DNA of 64,000 nucleotides from Toxorhynchites rutilus septentrionalis (Eukaryota; Arthropoda; Insecta; Diptera; Culicidae): the NCBI RefSeq assembly GCF_029784135.1, contig NC_073746.1:62470097-62534096 (forward strand). The letters run 5' to 3'. Of this stretch, positions 59,101-64,000 are shown piece after piece. Each line of letters begins with the position of its first letter. Position 1 is the first letter of the stretch. The translations under genes and the position numbers were made by a program. The notes under the pieces are model-generated. The model was not told where the DNA came from. It saw only the letters and a program-made list of their open reading frames with translations, and did no database searches.

Positions 59101-60150
59101 ACCACCTCGAAAAAACACCCTATGCCAAAAATCAGCTCAATCGGACTTAAGGGAGAGTGGCGCAAAGCGGTCAAAGTTTGAGTTTTTTGAAAATCGAAAA
59201 ATCACCCAAGGGGGGAGTAAAGGAAATCGGGGTTTTCGAAAAAAAAATTTGATGCCAAATGTCTAAAAATTGCATGAAACGTCGAGATCTAGTGTCATCC
59301 CGAAAAAAATTTTTTGTCAAAAGTCGAAACTCTGGGACTTAGTTTTTTTCCGGAATACGAGTCGAAACGTATGGTTTTAGGTGCCAATAAAAAAAGTTAT
59401 CTGGATTTTTCATTCGGAACTTGCTGCGAAATGTTGATTTGCACGATAATATACCCTATGCAAAATATTAGCTCATTCGAACTTCATTTATTAGTGTCAC
59501 AGACGTTAAAATTTGAGTTTTGTTTGAAAAACGAAAGATCACCGAAAATCGGGGTTTTCAAAAAATTTGTTGATGCCAAATGTCTTAAAATTGCATTACT
59601 CGTCAAGATTTAATGTTATCCCGAAAAAAAATTTTGTCAAAAAAAATGTTTTTTTTGACACTTTCAACTGAAAAGTCGATTTTAATTTTTTTTAGATAAC
59701 TGCCTATCTCGACGTTCTAAGACATTTTTTGAAAACTCCGATTTCCGTTTTTTTTTTTTTTGGTTTTCAAAATACTCAAATTTGAACGACACTAATAAAT
59801 GAAGTTCGAATGAGCTAATATTTTGCATATGGTATATTATCATGCAAATCAACATTTCGCAACATGTTCCGAATGAAAAATCAAGACAACTATTTTTATT
59901 TGTACCTAAAACCATACGTTTCGTCTCTTATTCCGGAAAAAAACTCCCAGAGTGTCGATTTTTGACAAAAAAAATTTTTCGGGATGACACTAGATCTCAG
60001 TTTTTCATGCAATTTTAAGACATTTGGCATCAAAAAATTCATTGGGTGATTTTTCGATTTTCAAAAAACTCAAACTTTGACCGCTTTGCGCCACTCTCCC
60101 TTAAGTCCGATTGAGCTGATATTTGGCATAGGGTGTTTTTTCGAGGTGGT
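59101..60150. repeat. Long-inverted-repeat (foldback) element, copy 2, uninterrupted
   Basis: A near-palindrome of about 1,050 bp, centre near 59625. ACCACCTCGAAAAAACACCC at 59101 pairs with GGGTGTTTTTTCGAGGTGGT ending at 60150; GCGCCACTCTCCCTTAAGTCC (60089 region) pairs with the complement at 59130. The shared tail TTTTGTATAGGGTA..CACCCTAA continues to about 60235. This copy has the intact TA site (about 59812-59830) where a mariner sits in copy 1. No coding. Confidence 0.88.
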
Positions 60151-60235
60151 AAACATTTTGTATAGGGTATCTTTTTGAAATTTAAGGGTCGATTTTTTCC
60201 CATACATTCATTGGCACCCTAATATACACTGTAGT

Positions 60236-61070
60236 AAAAATACATTGCTTTATTCAGGTGCAATGAAAATTGATTCAGTTACCAGGGGATGTTTGTTCAC
60301 ATTATAATATATTTCAGGTACACATAAAATGTAATGGTAGTAATGAATTAAAAGGTAGAATAATAAGGCTAAACTGGAGAAATGCCAACGCTTGAGAAAG
60401 GCACATAAAGTTGCTATATTAATCGGGTATGTTTTGATTCTAATTTCTATTTTTTATTCAAACTTTACTCGTCCAACAATATGATGGTTCAGCAGATGTT
60501 CCTAAAAGCTATTATTTTGTTTTCGCTCAGTTCAGTAGCTTCTTTTTCTACATCTTCAACATCTACATAGATATCTTCAGATGCCTTTCTAAATCTCCAA
60601 AGCCTGGTCCTGGAACATCAGATTTGATGTATTATTCTTCGCATAGATTACTCAAGAATGTACGATAAAGTGTTCTGGTGTACGAATGAATCTGATTGAA
60701 TACAGGTGTTTCAGTTTGTTTTGTTCAATTCAACAATCAATAGCAAAACATAGTTCAGAAAACAGTAAAATAGGATTTCGGTAGTAATTGAATCTCTTTA
60801 GGTTATGTTTAACGACGGATTCCAGTAAGAGCGGACGAATTCAGCATTTTCAATGGTTCGAGCTTCAATATTTTCTGAACTGATTCAATCCTTTCTTTTC
60901 GCTTTGAGCTGTGCATTTTCAATTCATTTGAAAAATAAGCCTTCAAAGGAAATGATTTTCTACCACAGTATTAGTGCGCTTTTGGAATATACATCCTCTG
61001 TGCTTAATAAGAAAAAGATAAACGATGTTATTTATTTATCATAACGCTATATTAATAAAATAGGAAAGAT
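60236..61070. other. No gene recognised
   Basis: AT-rich sequence without recognisable coding, up to the 5'-truncated end of the next retrotransposon. Confidence 0.3.
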
Positions 61071-61078
61071 GGAAAAAA

Positions 61079-62790
61079 ATGTTATTCAATGGTTTTGTCA
61101 AAACTTTGTATGATAGTTGTGTCCCTATTAGGAAATTTAGAAAAAAGAATCGACAAATCCCTTGGTTTAATGAACAAATTCAAAAAGCTATGATTGACCT
61201 TGATCTTGCGTACAAAAAATGGAAAAATACACATGATTCAAATGACTTCTCATTTTTTAAACACTTGAGAAATTTGACTAATCGTTTAGTCAACCAGGCA
61301 AAAAGAGATTATTACAATACTCACTTATCTTCTAGTACGTCTCCCAATGAGTTTTGGACAAAATTTCGAGAGTTAGGGTTTTCAAAGCGATCGACGCAGA
61401 TTAATTTCGATGCAAATGAAATAAATAGTAACTTTCATAAAAAAAATTCCTCTGGAACTTCTCATCACATTCCTCATATATCCAATTCCGATTCAGAGCA
61501 CCATTTCCGTTTCCGATGTATTCAAGATTACGATGTAATCAATTCCATTCATATGGTCAAATCAAATGCTGTGGGCCTAGACGAACTTCCCATGAAATTT
61601 TTAAAACTCATTTTACCAATTCTAATCGATCCAATTACCTACATGTTCAATTGCATTATTGTATCTGGTAAATATCCTCTTGCTTGGAAATGTTCTAAGG
61701 TGATACCACTCAGAAAGAAGAACAATCTAGACACTTTGGATAATTTACGACCCATAAGTATTTTATGCGCTCTATCTAAAAACTTCGAACGAATATTTAA
61801 AGATCAAATGTGCTCTTTTTTACAAGAAAATCATTTGGTAACAACATTCCAGTCTGGTTATCGTGCAGGTCATAGTACCAAAACAGCAATGATGAAAGTG
61901 TATGATGATGTCGGATATGCTATCGATAGTGGTGACAAAGTAATCTTGATTCTATTGGATTTCACGAAAGCATTCGATACTATGCGGTAAACCTCACCGA
62001 TTCTTATTTAAATGATCGTAAACAAGCAGTTTATATAAATGACGTGCCTTCATATTTTCTTCCAGTCACATCGGGAGTGTCCCAAGGATCGGTACTAGGC
62101 GCAATTTTGTTCACTCTTTACATCAACGATCTACCAGGAATTGGAAAACATTGTTCTGTGCATATTTTATGCGGATGATGTTCAGCTTTACGCAAACTAC
62201 AATAATGTGAACGCTTTGACTATTTGTAGACTAGTGAACGATGATTTAAATTCTATAAAAACTTTGGCAGAGGCTAATAGTTTGAAGCTCAATGCACAAA
62301 AGTTAAAAGCTCTTCTTATTACACGGGGTAATAATGTTAACCATTTCGATCGGAATCGGAAATGACAAATTTTCAGTTTGTAGGAAAAAGGAAATGACAC
62401 AATTCAGTTTGTAGAAAGTACCACTAGTCTAGGTTTCATTAACCAGCATAACTTCCAGTGGGATAAATTCATATTGGGCCAATATGGCAAGATATACGGA
62501 ACTCTACGATGTTTCCAGTTGAAAGGATCTTTTTTGAACCAAGGAATTAAGCTGAAGATATTCGAAAGCTTCATTCTACCATATTTCGCTTTCAGTGAGC
62601 ATACAGACTTTAGATAGGGTAAGAAGTGTTTCGCATTTACAGAGTAAACTTTTAGGTTACTCTTTCCATAACTTTATAAAAGCTCGCTCTTACTTAATAC
62701 TTCATAAAATAATTACAACACATATCTACATGAAAAGCTGATACCTTTTAGAAGTAATAGAGTAGAGAAATATATTTTACCGGTGCATTC
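61079..62790 (+). pseudogene. Non-LTR retrotransposon reverse transcriptase, CR1/Jockey-group, frameshifted
   Basis: Plus-strand remnant. The frame 61079-61990 has the linker after the endonuclease (IPWFNEQIQKAMIDLDLAYK), NAVGLDELPMKFLK, LRPISILCALSKNFER, FQSGYRAGHSTKTAM and ILILLDFTKAFDT (motif A with both Asp). After a frameshift come SGVSQGSVLGAILFTLYIND (B, about 62070-62130), then another frameshift and FYADDVQLYANY (C, intact YADD, about 62166). A decayed C-terminal part reads GYGKIYGTLR-like words (QYGKIYGTLRCFQLKG) near 62480 and continues to about 62790. No endonuclease or RNase H; 5'-truncated near 61050. Clade assignment is approximate. Different from the element at 5119-6593. Confidence 0.85.
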
Positions 62791-62831
62791 TACAGCTATA
62801 TAGCCCCCCTATATAGCAAAGATGTATAATA

Positions 62832-63080
62832 TTATGCTATTATGTGAACAAGTAAACAAATAAACAAATAACAAATACGGATTTTTGGTTTAAAATAGTC
62901 TAGAAAATCTGTAGAAATACCGATTATAATAATATATGAATATGGTAATCCTGTTCGAGGTGCATCTATCCGTGTTTGCTTACTGGCTGCAGTTAAACCC
63001 ATTAAAACAAGTGCTTTATCATCCTGGCTCAGGGAACACACCTCATTCAGTTCCAGAATTGAAGCTAGCTGCTCAAGCAT
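62832..63080 (-). pseudogene. Fragment of an arthropod repetitive transposase-like protein
   Basis: Minus-strand frame starting MLEQLASILELNEVCSLSQD and continuing DKALVLMGLTAASKQTRIDA; after this it decays. The block S-DDKA-V--GLTAA-KQ with a preceding LELNEV matches my recall of a protein repeated in many invertebrate genomes, presumably a transposase with this as part of its catalytic fold. Family name unknown to me. Only about 50 residues are credible. Confidence 0.4.
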
Positions 63081-64000
63081 ATAGGGGCCCGTGAATTTAT
63101 TTAGGAATGAAAATGAAATTTTGCTACGTAACGATCACGGCTAACACCATGCCCCCCCTCCCCCAATGTCACGAAAAGTAACGAAGGCTCGACCCCCCTC
63201 CCACACCCTACTCGCGTTACGTAATTTGTGCACGACGCCTAATGTGTAGCATTTCAAATAAATCTTACCTTATTATAAATTATTGGTGTGCAACTCATTA
63301 AAATCCGTTTACTGCAAAATATTTTTTTTTACATAGAAACTATTTCATAAAAAAGTGACATGTTATTTGATTTGATATGCTCACTCAAAGACGTAGTCGT
63401 ACGTCAAATAATGAGGAAAATCATTAAATATAATGAGCTGTATGAGATCAGTTGGTTAATGTTTATTGTGATGATGCACATCCATCCAATATACATATTT
63501 TTATCTTTCTCGTTCATTTGATTAAGGCTCCTTATCATTTTCAGCAATAACAGAGTCGGGTTTAGTCGTCTAAATGTATTCAGATACATGTATTATCAGA
63601 CAATATAGCTTTTTCCGACGTAAGAGTATTTCTTTTGTCCCACTGTTCAGTTGTACCGTACAGTGGGACAGTTAATGTGAGGCCTCTATTGTTGTGTTTC
63701 AATAACACAAACAGTCCTATGCTGCCCAACTATACATGGTTGACATAAGCGCCAACTGAATTAAAATAACAAAAATCATGAAACCCATCCGGTTCACTTT
63801 AGATAGTTCTTATGTATTAAGTAGAGACAGATCATTCTGAATATTTGAGCAGTATGGAGCAGATCTCTTAGGTGTAAAATAGGGTTGGGAGAGTTTTTTG
63901 GGCATCATCATCACGCTATTCTTGGTATACGGTTCTTTCCTTTATGGCAGGATGCCAAATCCGACCAAAACAGAACAGGTTTGTTATGTTTTGTTGAGGA
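63081..64000. other. No gene recognised; shared repeat blocks
   Basis: 63150-63243 is a C-rich block with GCGTTACGTAATTTGTGCACGACGCC, a type of sequence shared with 50318 and 58500. At 63389-63406 there is AGACGTAGTCGTACGTCA, an isolated copy of the palindromic motif that bounds the blocks at 4038, 35763 and 47144. The rest is AT-rich. Confidence 0.35.

Overview
This is an AT-rich, intron-containing, transposon-crowded stretch of nuclear DNA from an insect, most likely a culicine mosquito of the Aedes type. Reasons: a tRNA-derived SINE ending in GAA repeats that looks like the Feilai family of Aedes, an I-clade retrotransposon resembling MosquI, an ITmD37E-like transposase fragment, rosa-type (DD41D) transposases, and an insect-only chemosensory protein gene. 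The genus is inferred from family recall, not from a search.

Only two host genes are convincing. On the minus strand at 44848-46261 is a four-exon neutral sphingomyelinase gene whose introns can all be read (412 residues, two C-terminal membrane segments). On the minus strand at 52616-52993 is a single-exon chemosensory protein (CSP/OS-D) gene with TATA box and poly(A) signal. They are about 6.4 kb apart and show no sign of shared regulation.

Most of the rest is mobile DNA, much of it nested. 1-260: a pogo-like end carrying a SINE. 1.9-3.1 kb: a Helitron-like element with 135-bp tandem repeats. 5.1-6.6 kb: a decayed non-LTR reverse transcriptase. 7.7-8.5 kb and 42.5-43.6 kb: two copies of one hAT-like non-autonomous family. 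9.9-12.5 kb: a mariner inside a foldback element. 14.4-17.0 kb: a 2.6-kb palindromic repeat. 17.1-19.5 kb: ITmD37E-like and Tc1-like remnants. 20.3-26.9 kb: a 6.56-kb element with terminal inverted repeats and two converging broken genes. 29.5-40.3 kb: one I-like retrotransposon with target-site duplications, interrupted by a 2.0-kb RNase H-bearing retrotransposon and by a 2.9-kb insertion that itself holds a solo LTR. 47-50 kb: a small MITE and a Helitron inside a Helitron. 54.9-58.3 kb: a rosa element inside a rosa element, and a Harbinger-like element inside a third rosa fragment. 59.1-60.2 kb: second copy of the foldback element. 61-63 kb: another retrotransposon remnant and a transposase-like scrap.

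The most interesting points are the unclassified 6.56-kb TIR element, the recurring inverted GACGTAGGACTACGTC termini that flank three different blocks each holding a TATA-box motif, and several insertions whose pre-insertion site can be read from another copy in the same window. No bacterial-type system, CRISPR array or operon is present.
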